Below are positions 6,465-15,635 of a stretch of DNA of 37,113 nucleotides, piece by piece. The position numbers and the translations under genes were made by a program. The DNA comes from Litorilituus sp. GTDB taxonomy: Bacteria; Pseudomonadota; Gammaproteobacteria; Enterobacterales; Alteromonadaceae. The notes beneath the pieces are model-generated. The model was given only the letters and a program-made list of their open reading frames with translations. It did no database searches and was not told the DNA's origin. Positions within the stretch are counted from its first letter, which is position 1. Every line of letters begins with the position of its first letter. The stretch spans positions 1-37,113 of the forward strand of contig JASMAS010000038.1 of assembly GCA_030754235.1 (NCBI GenBank), read 5' to 3'.

Positions 6465-8609
6465 TTATGAGCGTAACTTTTTATTAAAAGGTGATTTCTT
6501 AGCATAGAACTTTAATAAGTTCGCAATGTCCAAAATCAGTGCAATTCCGCCATCACTGGTAATTGTGGCACCAGCCATACCTGGTGTTCCTTGTAATAAA
6601 CTATCCAGTGGTTTAATCACCACTTCTTCTTGTCCAATCAACCTATCAACGACAAAGGCAACCTGTTGATGACCTAATTGTACAATAACAACATGCCCTT
6701 TATCGTGCGACTTATCAGCATCCCCTCTCACTAACCATTGATCAAGATAAAATAGCGGAATAGCCTTTTCTCGAACAATGATAGTTAACTGACCATCAAC
6801 ACTATTAGTCTTAGTTAAGTCCAAATGAAATATCTCATTCACTGCCGCTAAGGGTAATGCAAAGGTTTGCTCGCCTATAACAACCATCAAAGTAGGAAGG
6901 ATAGCAAGGGTAAGTGGTACTTTTATTTCTAATACAGTACCTACGCCCATTTCAGAGTCGATATCTACCGTGCCATTTAATTGGGTGATTTTCGTTTTCA
7001 CTACGTCCATGCCAACACCACGGCCAGAGACTTCTGATATTTCAGTTTTAGTTGAAAAACCAGGAGCAAAAATCAAACTAAATGCTTCTTTGTCAGGCAT
7101 TTTTGCGGCGGCATCAGGCTCAAGGACTCCACGTTCTACGGCAATACCTTTTAGTTTTTCTGCATCCATACCTGCGCCATCATCTTTTATGGTTAGCAAA
7201 ATATGATCACCTTCTTGAGAAGCTGACAATATAACGGTACCTTGACGAGGTTTGCCAATAGCTTCACGCTGAGCCGGTTCTTCAATGCCATGGTCGACAG
7301 AGTTACGCACTAAATGCACTAATGGATCAGCTAACGCTTCAACAAGATTTTTATCTAAATCAGTTTCTTCACCTTCAAGCACTAGCTTTATGTCTTTATC
7401 TAAACTACGTGCTAGATCACGAACAACGCGAGGAAAACGGCCAAAAACCTTTTTAATTGGTTGCATGCGGGTTTTCATTACCGCACCTTGTAAATCTGTT
7501 GTTACCGCATCTAAATTTGACACCGCTTTATTTAAGTCTTCATCATCTGAGGTTAAGCCTAGGCTGGTTAAGCGATTTCTAACCAACACTAATTCACCGA
7601 CCATATTCATGATTTTATCTAAGCGTTTAGTATCAACTCGAACTGTAGTTTCACCTTGTGGTGTTGATTGTTGAGCTGGTTTTGTTTTCGCTTTTTCTTT
7701 TGCTTTAACGGGAGATGAAGGTTTAGAAGCAGCACTCACCTTTTTAGGTTTAGCTTGAGTTTGTGCAACTGATGGTTTTGGCGTTGCTACAGGTGCTGCT
7801 GTGACTTCATTAGGTTCAGTAGCTTTTGGTGCCTGTCCCTTACCATGCAACTCATCTAACAAGCTTTCAAACTCATCATCGTTAATTTCATCAGAGCTAG
7901 CATTAACAGCTGAACTGCCATTATTTACATTGGCACTAAAAGCACCTTGACCATGTAACTCATCTAATAAGCTTTCAAATTCATCATCAGAAATATCACC
8001 GTTACTAACTGCAGGAGAACTTATTTCAACATGACTAACAGCGGTCGAGCTTGGTGGAGCCGAACCGTGTAACTCGTCGAGTAACTGTTCAAATTCATCT
8101 TCTGTCATTTCATCTGATGACGTTGCTTGATTTGATTCTAGTTCATTTGTTATCGCTTCCGGTTGAATTTCGGGCTCGGGCTCGGGCTCGGCTTTGGATT
8201 CACTACTATCACTTTCTGATTCCGGGACACTTAAACGATGAAGTTCAGCTAATAACTCTGGATCAGCTGCAACAAGTGCTTCTCTATTTTTCACCAAAGC
8301 AAACATATCATTAACAGTATCAAGTGCGGATAAAATAACATCCATCAAATCAGATGTTACTTTGCGTTGTTCATTTCTTAGCAAATCGAATATATTTTCT
8401 GCAAAATGACATACATCCACTAACTCAGCTAAAGATAGAAAGCCTGCTCCACCTTTTACTGTATGAAACCCTCTAAAGATTGAATTGAGCAAATCTGCAT
8501 TATCAGGGTCATTTTCAAGCTCAACTAGTTGTTCTGAAAGTAACTCGAGGATCTCACCTGCTTCAACTAAAAAATCTTGTAGAATTTCTTCATCTGCTTC
8601 AAAAGACAT
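6465..8609 (-). CDS. cheA: Chemotaxis histidine kinase CheA
   Basis: A 714-residue CheA. The P1 domain has phosphorylated H49 in RGFHTVKGGAGF. A long acidic and Pro/Ala-rich linker (about 127-318) follows, with three copies of DDEFESLLDELHG (170-182, 208-220, 244-256) and no obvious P2 CheY-binding domain. After it come the P3 dimerisation domain (RLDKIMNMVGELV), P4 kinase with the N box (ALADPLVHLVRNSVDHGIE), G1 (DDGAGMD) and G2 (GRGVGMDVV), and a P5 CheW-like domain. It phosphorylates CheY and CheB. The ATG has a strong AGGAG site, 12 bases after cheZ. In vibrios a linker region of CheA (LID) binds ParC and ParP; the repeats here may serve this. Confidence 0.96.
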   Translation of the reverse strand: MSFEADEEILQDFLVEAGEILELLSEQLVELENDPDNADLLNSIFRGFHTVKGGAGFLSLAELVDVCHFAENIFDLLRNEQRKVTSDLMDVILSALDTVNDMFALVKNREALVAADPELLAELHRLSVPESESDSSESKAEPEPEPEIQPEAITNELESNQATSSDEMTEDEFEQLLDELHGSAPPSSTAVSHVEISSPAVSNGDISDDEFESLLDELHGQGAFSANVNNGSSAVNASSDEINDDEFESLLDELHGKGQAPKATEPNEVTAAPVATPKPSVAQTQAKPKKVSAASKPSSPVKAKEKAKTKPAQQSTPQGETTVRVDTKRLDKIMNMVGELVLVRNRLTSLGLTSDDEDLNKAVSNLDAVTTDLQGAVMKTRMQPIKKVFGRFPRVVRDLARSLDKDIKLVLEGEETDLDKNLVEALADPLVHLVRNSVDHGIEEPAQREAIGKPRQGTVILSASQEGDHILLTIKDDGAGMDAEKLKGIAVERGVLEPDAAAKMPDKEAFSLIFAPGFSTKTEISEVSGRGVGMDVVKTKITQLNGTVDIDSEMGVGTVLEIKVPLTLAILPTLMVVIGEQTFALPLAAVNEIFHLDLTKTNSVDGQLTIIVREKAIPLFYLDQWLVRGDADKSHDKGHVVIVQLGHQQVAFVVDRLIGQEEVVIKPLDSLLQGTPGMAGATITSDGGIALILDIANLLKFYAKKSPFNKKLRS
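7842..8102 (-). repeat. Three-copy acidic motif repeat in the CheA linker
   Basis: Codons 170-256 of cheA hold EDEFEQLLDELHG, DDEFESLLDELHG and DDEFESLLDELHG, spaced 38 and 36 residues apart by Ser/Asn/Ala-rich sequence. Copies two and three are identical at protein level and similar in DNA, suggesting duplication. Each copy could form a short amphipathic acidic helix. Confidence 0.85.
8171..8191 (-). repeat. CGGGCT microsatellite encoding Pro-Glu repeats in cheA
   Basis: CGGGCT is repeated three times and then CGG, encoding PEPEPE at about CheA residues 141-147, just before the first acidic motif. The unit is six bases, so length changes would keep the reading frame. Confidence 0.6.
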
Positions 8610-8621
8610 TCGCCACTCCTA

Positions 8622-9365
8622 TTAAAACCCTAAGCTTGATAAAAGATCATCAACATCATCTTGATCTTCAACAACATCATCTCTATTTTCTTTATTAACT
8701 ATTGGTCCCTCAACTAAGTTTTCACCTAAGGTTAACTTTGAACCATCGAGTTTTTGCTCTGAAGAAATACCAAATGCTGTCAGCATATTAATCAAGCTGT
8801 CTTCTACTTCACGTACTAAATCAATAACTTTTCGAATAACTTGACCAGTTAAATCCTGAAAGTCCTGTGCCATTAACACATCGGTCATCAATGTGTGTAT
8901 GTGTGCCGTTTCCTTTCCCGTTGTTTGTAACAAGGTATCAATATCTCCACATAAGCTTTTGAACTCTTTTAAGTCTATTTCATTGTTCATCAGCTTAGAC
9001 CATGATGGATTTACTGCATTGACTTGTTCTGCAATATTATCAACAACTGGAAATATTGATTCAACCGCATCCATCGTTTTGTTAGCCGCTTCTTCTGTGC
9101 GAGTAATTACGTAGTTCAGCCGCTCTTTTGCGTCTGGGATATCAGCCGTTGCTAAATCATTTAAACGGGAATCTAACTGAAAATTTGTTAACGAGTCATG
9201 AAGTTGACGAGTTAATTTACCTATTTCAGCAAACAGCTCTGAATTGATTGGATTTTGAATGTCAGCAATAAGCGCGTCAGCTTTATCTTGCTGATTGTTT
9301 TCTAGAAACTCAACTAATGTTCTAGCTTGTTCTAGAGAGACACGCCCTACCATTGCGTTAGTCAT
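8622..9365 (-). CDS. cheZ: CheY-P phosphatase CheZ
   Basis: A 247-residue, mostly helical CheZ. The catalytic segment is LMAQDFQDLTGQVIRKVIDLV, with the conserved QDFQDLTGQV around the glutamine that attacks CheY-P. A flexible acidic linker follows, and the last residues DDVDDLLSSLGF form the CheY-tethering helix, very close to the enterobacterial CheZ tail. It shortens the life of CheY-P and so sets the reversal or stop rate. The ATG follows AAGGA by six bases. It lies between cheY and cheA, as in other polar flagellates. Confidence 0.95.
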   Translation of the reverse strand: MTNAMVGRVSLEQARTLVEFLENNQQDKADALIADIQNPINSELFAEIGKLTRQLHDSLTNFQLDSRLNDLATADIPDAKERLNYVITRTEEAANKTMDAVESIFPVVDNIAEQVNAVNPSWSKLMNNEIDLKEFKSLCGDIDTLLQTTGKETAHIHTLMTDVLMAQDFQDLTGQVIRKVIDLVREVEDSLINMLTAFGISSEQKLDGSKLTLGENLVEGPIVNKENRDDVVEDQDDVDDLLSSLGF

Positions 9366-9452
9366 AAAATTCCTTAACTAATAAACCGAAGCACTATTAG
9401 ACTTCAATAAGTAAATATTCAGCATTAAACGTATACCCTTAAAAGGCAGTAA

Positions 9453-9836
9453 CTAAGCTAAGCGCTCAAAAATCTTATCTAATTTAGTTTTTAATGTCGC
9501 TGCCGTAAAGGGTTTAACAATGTAACCATTTACACCTGCTTGAGCAGCCATAACAATTTGCTCTTTCTTCGCTTCAGCTGTAATTAACAACACCGGAATA
9601 TGCGATAAGCTTTCATCGGCACGTATTGCTTTTAATAGATCAATTCCTTGCATTCCTGGCATATTCCAATCCGTAACAACAAAATCGAAGTCGCCACCTT
9701 GAAGCATGGGTAATGCTGTACTGCCGTCATCAGCCTCTTGAATATTCGTAAAACCTAAATCACGTAACAAATTTTTCACTATACGTCTCATGGTTGAAAA
9801 ATCATCAACTACAAGCACTTTCATATTTTTATCCAA
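9453..9836 (-). CDS. cheY: Chemotaxis response regulator CheY (TTG start)
   Basis: A 127-residue single-domain receiver that carries the signal from CheA to FliM. With the TTG start at 9836 it has D11, D12, phospho-acceptor D56 in VTDWNMPG, T86 and K108 in VKPF, one less than the classic numbering, as expected. The start is set by GGAGG five bases before this TTG. A TTG at 9860 has no such site and the first ATG (9824) is 17 bases from it. The residues [20 protein letters not shown] match vibrio-type CheY starts. It lies 63 bases after fliA. Confidence 0.92.
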   Translation of the reverse strand: MDKNMKVLVVDDFSTMRRIVKNLLRDLGFTNIQEADDGSTALPMLQGGDFDFVVTDWNMPGMQGIDLLKAIRADESLSHIPVLLITAEAKKEQIVMAAQAGVNGYIVKPFTAATLKTKLDKIFERLA

Positions 9837-9846
9837 GGCACCCTCC
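9836..9846 (-). promoter_or_regulatory. Ribosome-binding site that selects the cheY TTG start
   Basis: On the minus strand GGAGGGTGCC is followed by TTG GAT AAA AAT ATG. The GGAGG is correctly placed for the TTG and too far (17 bases) for the ATG. Confidence 0.7.
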
Positions 9847-9899
9847 GGCGAAACATTCAAAATTTTTAATAACTAAGTTTACGATATTGTTTATTCTAC

Positions 9900-10619
9900 T
9901 CAACTTTTCCAAGATTGCATACGTGATTTTAATCTATGCATGGCTTGGCTATGAATTTGACTAACACGTGATTCACTTACGTCAATCACTTGGCCTATTT
10001 CTCGTAAATTTAATTCTTCGTCATAATATAGAGACAGTACTAAAGCTTCACGCTCTGGTAAAGAAGAAATACACATAGTTAAGCCTTTTTTAAAGGCTAT
10101 TTTTTCAAAATTGTCATAGGGATCATAACTATGACAATCACTGTCAAAATTTAATGTATCTTCATTTACACCCAGATCATCAATACCCAGTATTTTTCCT
10201 GTGCTAACCTCACTTAATATATGATGGTATTCATTTAATGAAATATCAAGTTTTTCAGCCACTTCTATATCGGTAACATCTCTACCTAATTCTGCTTCAA
10301 GTTGCTGAATTGCTTCACTGACCATACGGCTATTCTTGTGCACCGAACGAGGAGTCCAATCACCACGGCGTATTTCATCTAACATAGCGCCACGAATACG
10401 AATACCGGCAAAGGTTTCAAAACTTGCGCCTTTGGTGTTATCAAAGTTATTGGCTGCTTCAAATAACCCAATCATACCTGATTGTATTAAATCATCGACA
10501 ATAACACTAGCTGGTAAGCGGGCGAGTAAATGATAAGCAATTCGCTTAACTAATACGGTATGCTGCTCAAGCAAAGCTGTTTTATCAATGTGATTGTTGT
10601 AGGCACTAGCTTTAACCAC
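9900..10619 (-). CDS. fliA: RNA polymerase sigma factor FliA (sigma-28)
   Basis: A 239-residue flagellar sigma factor. Region 2 contains LIQSGMIGLFEAANNFD and TFAGIRIRGAMLDEIRRGDW (about 45-92), region 3 follows at about 100-145, and region 4 ends in LREIGQVIDVSESRVSQIHSQAMHRLKSRM, the helix-turn-helix for the -35 element. It drives late flagellar genes such as flagellin and is normally held by FlgM until the hook is complete. The start is GTG at 10619, with a GAGAA-type site about ten bases upstream. It lies between flhG and cheY, 94 bases after flhG. Confidence 0.95.
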   Translation of the reverse strand: MVKASAYNNHIDKTALLEQHTVLVKRIAYHLLARLPASVIVDDLIQSGMIGLFEAANNFDNTKGASFETFAGIRIRGAMLDEIRRGDWTPRSVHKNSRMVSEAIQQLEAELGRDVTDIEVAEKLDISLNEYHHILSEVSTGKILGIDDLGVNEDTLNFDSDCHSYDPYDNFEKIAFKKGLTMCISSLPEREALVLSLYYDEELNLREIGQVIDVSESRVSQIHSQAMHRLKSRMQSWKS

Positions 10620-10665
10620 GTTATATTGTTCTCACTTAAAACTTATCGTTTTATAAATAAACTTA

Positions 10666-10680
10666 ACTTAACAGTTAAGT
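10666..10680. repeat. 15-base palindrome between flhG and fliA
   Basis: ACTTAAC and GTTAAGT flank one base, a perfect 7-bp inverted repeat in the 94-base gap upstream of fliA. It may be a small RNA hairpin or an operator; nothing in the sequence decides between them. Confidence 0.35.
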
Positions 10681-10713
10681 ATTATTAAATATTTTGAGTC
10701 TTCAACTCTAGAT

Positions 10714-11556
10714 CTAATGTTCTAGTAATTGCTCAATAAAAAACTCTAAATGCCCTGAAGCTTGATTGGGAATAGCCCAACTTGTTATTCTTGTAGCTAA
10801 GCCTATAAAGGCTTTCGATGCTGGAGAGTCAGGGAATGCTTCAACAATCGCCTGTTGTTTTCGTACTGATTTTCGAATATTTTCATCAAAGGGGATGACA
10901 GCGACCAATTCAAGCGCTACATCTAAAAACCTATCCGTGACTTTGGTTAACTTACCAAATAACTGTTGTCCTTCTTTAGAAGTTCTTACCATATTGGCGA
11001 CGACTTTGAATTTAAATACACCGTGGTCTCTACTTAAAAGCTTCATCAAAGCATAACAGTCGGTTATCGATGTGGGTTCATCGCAAACCACTAACATGAC
11101 ATCTTGTGCCGCACGGGTAAAACTTAGCACCATATCAGAAATACCTGCGGCAGTATCAACAATAAGTACATCAAATTGCGTTTGCATTTCACTGAAGGCG
11201 CGAATTAATCCTGCATGCTCAGAAGGCGTTAAGTCAACCATTGATTGTGAGCCTGATGTCGCGGGAATTATCTTAATATTACTGGGGCCATTGATGATGA
11301 TATCATCGAGTTCACATTCACCTGATAGGACGTGAGAAAGGTTACGTTGAACTCTAAGTCCCAACATAACATCAACATTAGCCAGGCCTAAATCGGCATC
11401 TAAGACTAAAACTCTCTTACCTTGCTGTCCTAGTGCTATTGCAGTATTGAGTGAGACATTGGTTTTCCCCACTCCTCCTTTACCACCTGAAACTGCGATT
11501 ACTTTTACTTTTTTTAAGTCCTGCATTTTTCTTAAGCCGCTCGCTTGATCTGCCAT
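10714..11556 (-). CDS. flhG: Flagellar number regulator FlhG (FleN), MinD-like ATPase
   Basis: A 280-residue MinD/ParA-type ATPase. Residues 11-16 carry the MQDLKK-type N-terminal segment. The deviant Walker A motif GKGGVGKT sits at 25-32, followed by VLVLDADLGLANVDVMLGL and Walker B FDVLIVDTAAGI. The C-terminal part probably contains a membrane-targeting helix. In polar flagellates FlhG restrains FlrA and interacts with FlhF to keep flagellar number low. It starts with ATG 85 bases after flhF. It was separated from ParC by its N-terminus and by its flhF neighbour. Confidence 0.95.
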   Translation of the reverse strand: MADQASGLRKMQDLKKVKVIAVSGGKGGVGKTNVSLNTAIALGQQGKRVLVLDADLGLANVDVMLGLRVQRNLSHVLSGECELDDIIINGPSNIKIIPATSGSQSMVDLTPSEHAGLIRAFSEMQTQFDVLIVDTAAGISDMVLSFTRAAQDVMLVVCDEPTSITDCYALMKLLSRDHGVFKFKVVANMVRTSKEGQQLFGKLTKVTDRFLDVALELVAVIPFDENIRKSVRKQQAIVEAFPDSPASKAFIGLATRITSWAIPNQASGHLEFFIEQLLEH

Positions 11557-11641
11557 ATTTATTACTTCTTGTGTATCACTTCTTATATTACTTCTTTACT
11601 TAAGCGAAGAAAACTACCATAAAGAAAATTGCACAATATAT

Positions 11642-13162
11642 TTATATCACTGTCGCGGGAGCTATAGGCATTGACCGCACAGAAGCTACATTGTTTGCTG
11701 TTTTTGTTGCCATTTTATCTGCAAGCGTAACTAATTTTTCAGCATTTGCAACTTTAATATCTTCAGGAACTCTTTGCCCGTCAGTAAGATAACCTATTGG
11801 CAGACCATTTTGAATTGAAGTTGTGATTATTTCGCCAATACTAATGCTTTCATCCAGTTTTGTATAAATACATCCTGATAAGGGGATCTTTTTAAACCGT
11901 TCAACATTTTCTTGCATCACTTGCTGCTGACTATTAGCTGCCAACACTAAATAATTACGAATTCTAACACGAGAGTTGGATACTAAGTTAGCTAAGTTTT
12001 CAGCTAAACGCATATCTCTTTGCCCCATACCAGCCGTATCGATAAGAATAAGTTTCTTTTTACTAAATTGCTGTAAGAGAACATCTAATGCTTGGCTATC
12101 TTTAGCAAGCTTCACCTGACAACCAATAATTTTTCCGTAAGTAGCCAGTTGCTCAAAACCGGAAATTCTATAGGTATCGGTTGAAATAAGTGCGACTTGC
12201 TCATGACCATGAATTTGTGAAAAACGCGCTGCAAGTTTTGCAATAGTTGTTGTTTTACCCACCCCAGTAGGCCCAACCAAGGCAACCACACCACCTCGAT
12301 GAATAATGTCATTTTGTGTGGTATTGATTTGCTCGCTAATTAGCTTTGTGGCTTCTTTCCAAGCATGTGCTTCATGGCATTGTGCGGGTACATAACCGGC
12401 GATTTGATCCGCTATTTGCTCATTTAACCCCAAATCAAGCAACCGAGTTACTAATACCGCTCTTTGGGGATCTTTTTGTGCCATATCTTGCCACATGAGC
12501 CCAGATACTTGATGTTCTAGTAATTGTCTTATTGACGCCATTTCTTGTTGCATTCTCTCAAAATCTTGCTGGTTAACCGATGCGGGTTGATTTTGAACGG
12601 ATGCTTGATTACTTTGCAACTGTTTGACCATTTGCTGGGCTTCAAAAGAGTTATAGTTACTATCTTGACTAGCGCTAGCATTGTTAACATCTTCAGAAGG
12701 TTTGTTTGATGATGGCATTGTACCATCAACACCTGAATGACGAAGACGTTCTGTGAAATTACGAAGCTGTTGTTCTATATTCTCTTCATTATCTAGTGTT
12801 TGGCTAGCAATAGGATCAGTCGCTACGTTTTCATTTACTAACGCTGACTTTTGTCGTGGCGGTTGCTGTACTTGGCGATTTAACAAAGCAGAAAGACTAT
12901 CGGCTGGTACTTCAATATTTTGAGCCTCACAAGCCGTACTGATGTTAACCACATCATTACTGACTTCTCTTGTAGTCTTGGATGTGAATTCATTAGAAGG
13001 TTTAGTCTTAGGCAATGATTGACTGTAATCTACAGCAGCCATTAGCTCAACACCTTCAGGGACTTTTTTATTAGACATAATAACAGCATCAACACCTAAT
13101 TCGTCTTTAATTTGTGCTAGTGCGCTACGCATATCTTTGGCAACAAAACGTCTAATTTTCAC
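11642..13162 (-). CDS. flhF: Flagellar placement GTPase FlhF
   Basis: A 506-residue SRP-type GTPase. The N-terminal part starts KIRRFVAKDMRSALAQIKDE, the middle (about 60-215) is Gln/Asn/Ser-rich, and the NG domain has GPTGVGKTT at 297-305, DTYRISGFEQL and LIDTAGMGQRD. FlhF marks the cell pole for flagellar assembly and recruits FliF. The GTG at 13162 is chosen: AAGGGG lies six bases upstream and the family-conserved KIRRF follows at once, whereas a longer open frame to 13207 adds 15 unrelated residues. It follows flhA after a 109-base gap containing a hairpin. Confidence 0.94.
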   Translation of the reverse strand: MKIRRFVAKDMRSALAQIKDELGVDAVIMSNKKVPEGVELMAAVDYSQSLPKTKPSNEFTSKTTREVSNDVVNISTACEAQNIEVPADSLSALLNRQVQQPPRQKSALVNENVATDPIASQTLDNEENIEQQLRNFTERLRHSGVDGTMPSSNKPSEDVNNASASQDSNYNSFEAQQMVKQLQSNQASVQNQPASVNQQDFERMQQEMASIRQLLEHQVSGLMWQDMAQKDPQRAVLVTRLLDLGLNEQIADQIAGYVPAQCHEAHAWKEATKLISEQINTTQNDIIHRGGVVALVGPTGVGKTTTIAKLAARFSQIHGHEQVALISTDTYRISGFEQLATYGKIIGCQVKLAKDSQALDVLLQQFSKKKLILIDTAGMGQRDMRLAENLANLVSNSRVRIRNYLVLAANSQQQVMQENVERFKKIPLSGCIYTKLDESISIGEIITTSIQNGLPIGYLTDGQRVPEDIKVANAEKLVTLADKMATKTANNVASVRSMPIAPATVI

Positions 13163-13210
13163 AGTTAACCCCTTATTTAGTCTCGAACTGCTAGTTACGA
13201 TTATCAAAAC

Positions 13211-13233
13211 ACTGATCTAAATAAATGATCAGT
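13211..13233 (-). terminator. Hairpin in the flhA-flhF gap, possible attenuator
   Basis: The arms ACTGATC (13211-13217) and GATCAGT (13227-13233) flank a 9-base AT loop. On the minus strand the stem is followed by GTTTTGATAAT, weakly like an intrinsic terminator. It lies just after flhA and could reduce read-through into flhF. The stem is short and the U run is imperfect, so this is tentative. Confidence 0.3.
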
Positions 13234-13271
13234 ATTAGTAACTGTTCTTGCTTACGACTCGAATCTTTTAT

Positions 13272-15374
13272 TTACTGCCCTATGGCACTTACAATTTTGA
13301 TTTGTTTATCATCAGGAATTTCTTGGTAAGAAATAACTCGCAAACTTGGAATAGTATATTTAACAAATTTGGCTAACACGGTTCTTAAAATGCCTGATGT
13401 TAATAGTATCGGGGCTTCTCCAGCCATTTCTTGCTGTTGAGCACCATCGGTAAGTGATTTTTGTAATCGCTCTGCTAAGCCTGGCTCTATGCCTGCGCCA
13501 TCATCACCTGCCATTTGCATTGATTGATGCAACATTTGTTCCAACTCAGGCGACAAGGTTATGACGGGGACTTCTATAGCAGAGCCAACAAGGTCTTGAA
13601 CAATAAATTTACGCAAGGTAATACGTACCGCAGCAGTTAATACTTCAGCATCCTGGCTCCTTGGTCCATATTCAACAAGTGTTTGTACAATAGAACGCAT
13701 ATCACGCACAGCAACGCCTTCATTCATCAAACTTTGCAATACTTTAACCACAGTTCCTAAAGTTAATGTTTCAGGAATAAAACCTTCAACCAATTTAGGA
13801 TAAGACTTAGCTAACATGTCGAGTAAGTTTTGAACTTCTTCATGACCGAGTAATTGAGAGGCGTTATTTGTTAAAATTTGGCTTAAATGAGTGGCTAAAA
13901 CCGTCGCAGCATCAACAACAGTATAGCCAAGGGTTTGTGCTTGTTCACGTTGACTTTGATTGATCCACACAGCATCTAAGCCAAATGCTGGATCTTTGGT
14001 AACAACACCATCAAGCTTACCAAAGACTTGTCCGGGGTTTATAGCAAGTTCTTGATCGTGATGAATTTCAGCGCTACCAATAGTGACCCCCATCAGTGAT
14101 ATTTGATAGCTGTTTGGATCTAAATCTAAATTATCACGAATATGCACCGCGGGCACTAAAAAGCCAAACTCCTGAGATAACTTTTTACGAACCCCTTTGA
14201 TTCGACTTAACAGCTCGCCACCTTGAGCTTTATCAACCAACGGAATTAACCGATAACCTATCTCTAAACCAATGACATCAACATGATTAACATCATCCCA
14301 ATCAAGCTCTTTTACTTCTTCTTCTTTTTGCTTATTTTCCGCTTGTTGCTCTTGGGTTACTTTATTAAGTTCAATGGCCTTATTCGCTTTGTTTTTAGCG
14401 CCAAAATAAGCACTGGCGGCAATAGCAGTGGCAAAAAATAGAAAAACAAAATGCGGCATACCCGGAACAACACCCATAACAAACATAACGCCAGCGGCGA
14501 TATACAGTGATTTTTCTTGACCTAATTGGCTGCTAACCTGCTCACCCATATCTTGAGCTGTATTTTGTCTTGTGACCACAATGGCAGTCGCAACAGATAA
14601 CAACAACCCTGGAATTTGTGCGACTAATCCGTCACCAATAGTAAGTAAGGTATAAATCTCTACTGCACTATCAAAGGTAAGTTCATGCTGCACCATGCCA
14701 ATAACTAAGCCACCAATAATATTAATAAAAAGGATCAAAATACCAGCAACGGCATCCCCTTTAACAAATTTACTAGCACCATCCATCGATCCATAAAAGT
14801 CTGCTTCGCTAGTCACTTCATTACGACGTTCACGCGCCTGGTCTTGATCAATAAAGCCCGCATTTAAGTCCGCATCAATTGCCATCTGTTTGCCAGGCAT
14901 GGCATCGAGTGTAAAGCGTGCTGTTACTTCTGCAATTCTACCCGCACCTTTAGTAACCACCACAAAGTTGATAATAATTAAGATTAAAAAAACCACTAAA
15001 CCAACAGCGTAGTTACCACCAATCACAACTGAACCAAAGGCCTCAATCACTTTACCTGCCGCGCCTGTTCCTTCATGGCCTTCAAGTAAAACAACTCGAG
15101 TACTGGCAACATTCAATGCTAAACGTAAAATTGTTGCAATAAGAATCACAGAAGGAAAAGAACCAAACTCAAGCGGCTTTAAGGTATAAACCGTGATCAA
15201 TAATACAACTAATGAAAGCGCAATATTAAAGGAGAAAAGTACATCTAATAACCAAGCAGGCATGGGTAACACCACCATACCAAGCGCGGCCATAACTAAT
15301 AAAGGTGTTCCTAAACCAGCAAAATGATTTAATTTATTTTTATTGAATTGATTAAAATAGGCAGTTAATTGCAT
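13272..15374 (-). CDS. flhA: Flagellar export gate protein FlhA
   Basis: A 700-residue FlhA. The N-terminal third has about eight membrane helices (about 20-330), with the FHIPEP-type signature region GRIAEVTARFTLDAMPGKQMAIDADLNAG and the charged loop after it. The soluble C-terminal domain (about 360-700) forms the nonameric ring that docks export chaperones. It belongs to the flagellar type III secretion gate with FlhB and FliPQR. ATG start. A sigma-54 type promoter lies about 50-65 bases upstream, and flhF, flhG, fliA and the chemotaxis genes follow on the same strand. Confidence 0.96.
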   Translation of the reverse strand: MQLTAYFNQFNKNKLNHFAGLGTPLLVMAALGMVVLPMPAWLLDVLFSFNIALSLVVLLITVYTLKPLEFGSFPSVILIATILRLALNVASTRVVLLEGHEGTGAAGKVIEAFGSVVIGGNYAVGLVVFLILIIINFVVVTKGAGRIAEVTARFTLDAMPGKQMAIDADLNAGFIDQDQARERRNEVTSEADFYGSMDGASKFVKGDAVAGILILFINIIGGLVIGMVQHELTFDSAVEIYTLLTIGDGLVAQIPGLLLSVATAIVVTRQNTAQDMGEQVSSQLGQEKSLYIAAGVMFVMGVVPGMPHFVFLFFATAIAASAYFGAKNKANKAIELNKVTQEQQAENKQKEEEVKELDWDDVNHVDVIGLEIGYRLIPLVDKAQGGELLSRIKGVRKKLSQEFGFLVPAVHIRDNLDLDPNSYQISLMGVTIGSAEIHHDQELAINPGQVFGKLDGVVTKDPAFGLDAVWINQSQREQAQTLGYTVVDAATVLATHLSQILTNNASQLLGHEEVQNLLDMLAKSYPKLVEGFIPETLTLGTVVKVLQSLMNEGVAVRDMRSIVQTLVEYGPRSQDAEVLTAAVRITLRKFIVQDLVGSAIEVPVITLSPELEQMLHQSMQMAGDDGAGIEPGLAERLQKSLTDGAQQQEMAGEAPILLTSGILRTVLAKFVKYTIPSLRVISYQEIPDDKQIKIVSAIGQ

Positions 15375-15422
15375 TGGATACAGCTAGCTCTTAATGATAG
15401 TTTTTTGACGCTAATTTAGAAA

Positions 15423-15440
15423 TAGCAAAAGCTATACCAA
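15423..15440 (-). promoter_or_regulatory. Sigma-54 promoter upstream of flhA
   Basis: The minus strand reads TTGGTATAGCTTTTGCT, with GG and GC separated by exactly ten bases and a TTTGCT -12 element. The -24 element is less close to consensus (TGGTATA against TGGCACG). It would give a leader of about 40 bases before the flhA ATG. flhA is sigma-54 dependent in related polar flagellates. Confidence 0.65.
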
Positions 15441-15635
15441 GAAGTAGTAAAATGGTTTGGTTTCTAGTTTGGGAGCTATTATATTGTAAAAAAAAGGGGT
15501 GGACAGCAATTGAATTAATAAAAAAATCACTTAGTTAAAATTAAAAGGTTTAGAGGCAAGGCATAGATTGAAGAGAATGGTTTTACCAAACCAGTATATT
15601 AGTGATCAATTTTCAATAACAAAGGGCTTGATTAA

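Noticed and set aside
7285-7674. 129-codon plus-strand frame over cheA
   Set aside because: It is antisense to the conserved P3 and P4 region of CheA; Ser/Arg/Thr-rich content is typical of a shadow frame.
8051-8314. 87-codon plus-strand frame over the cheA linker
   Set aside because: It is antisense to the repeat-coding linker; its RARARARLW run is just the reverse of the Pro-Glu microsatellite.
13163-13207. 15-codon extension of flhF
   Set aside because: The family-conserved KIRRF start follows a well-placed GTG with AAGGGG upstream, so the longer frame is chance.
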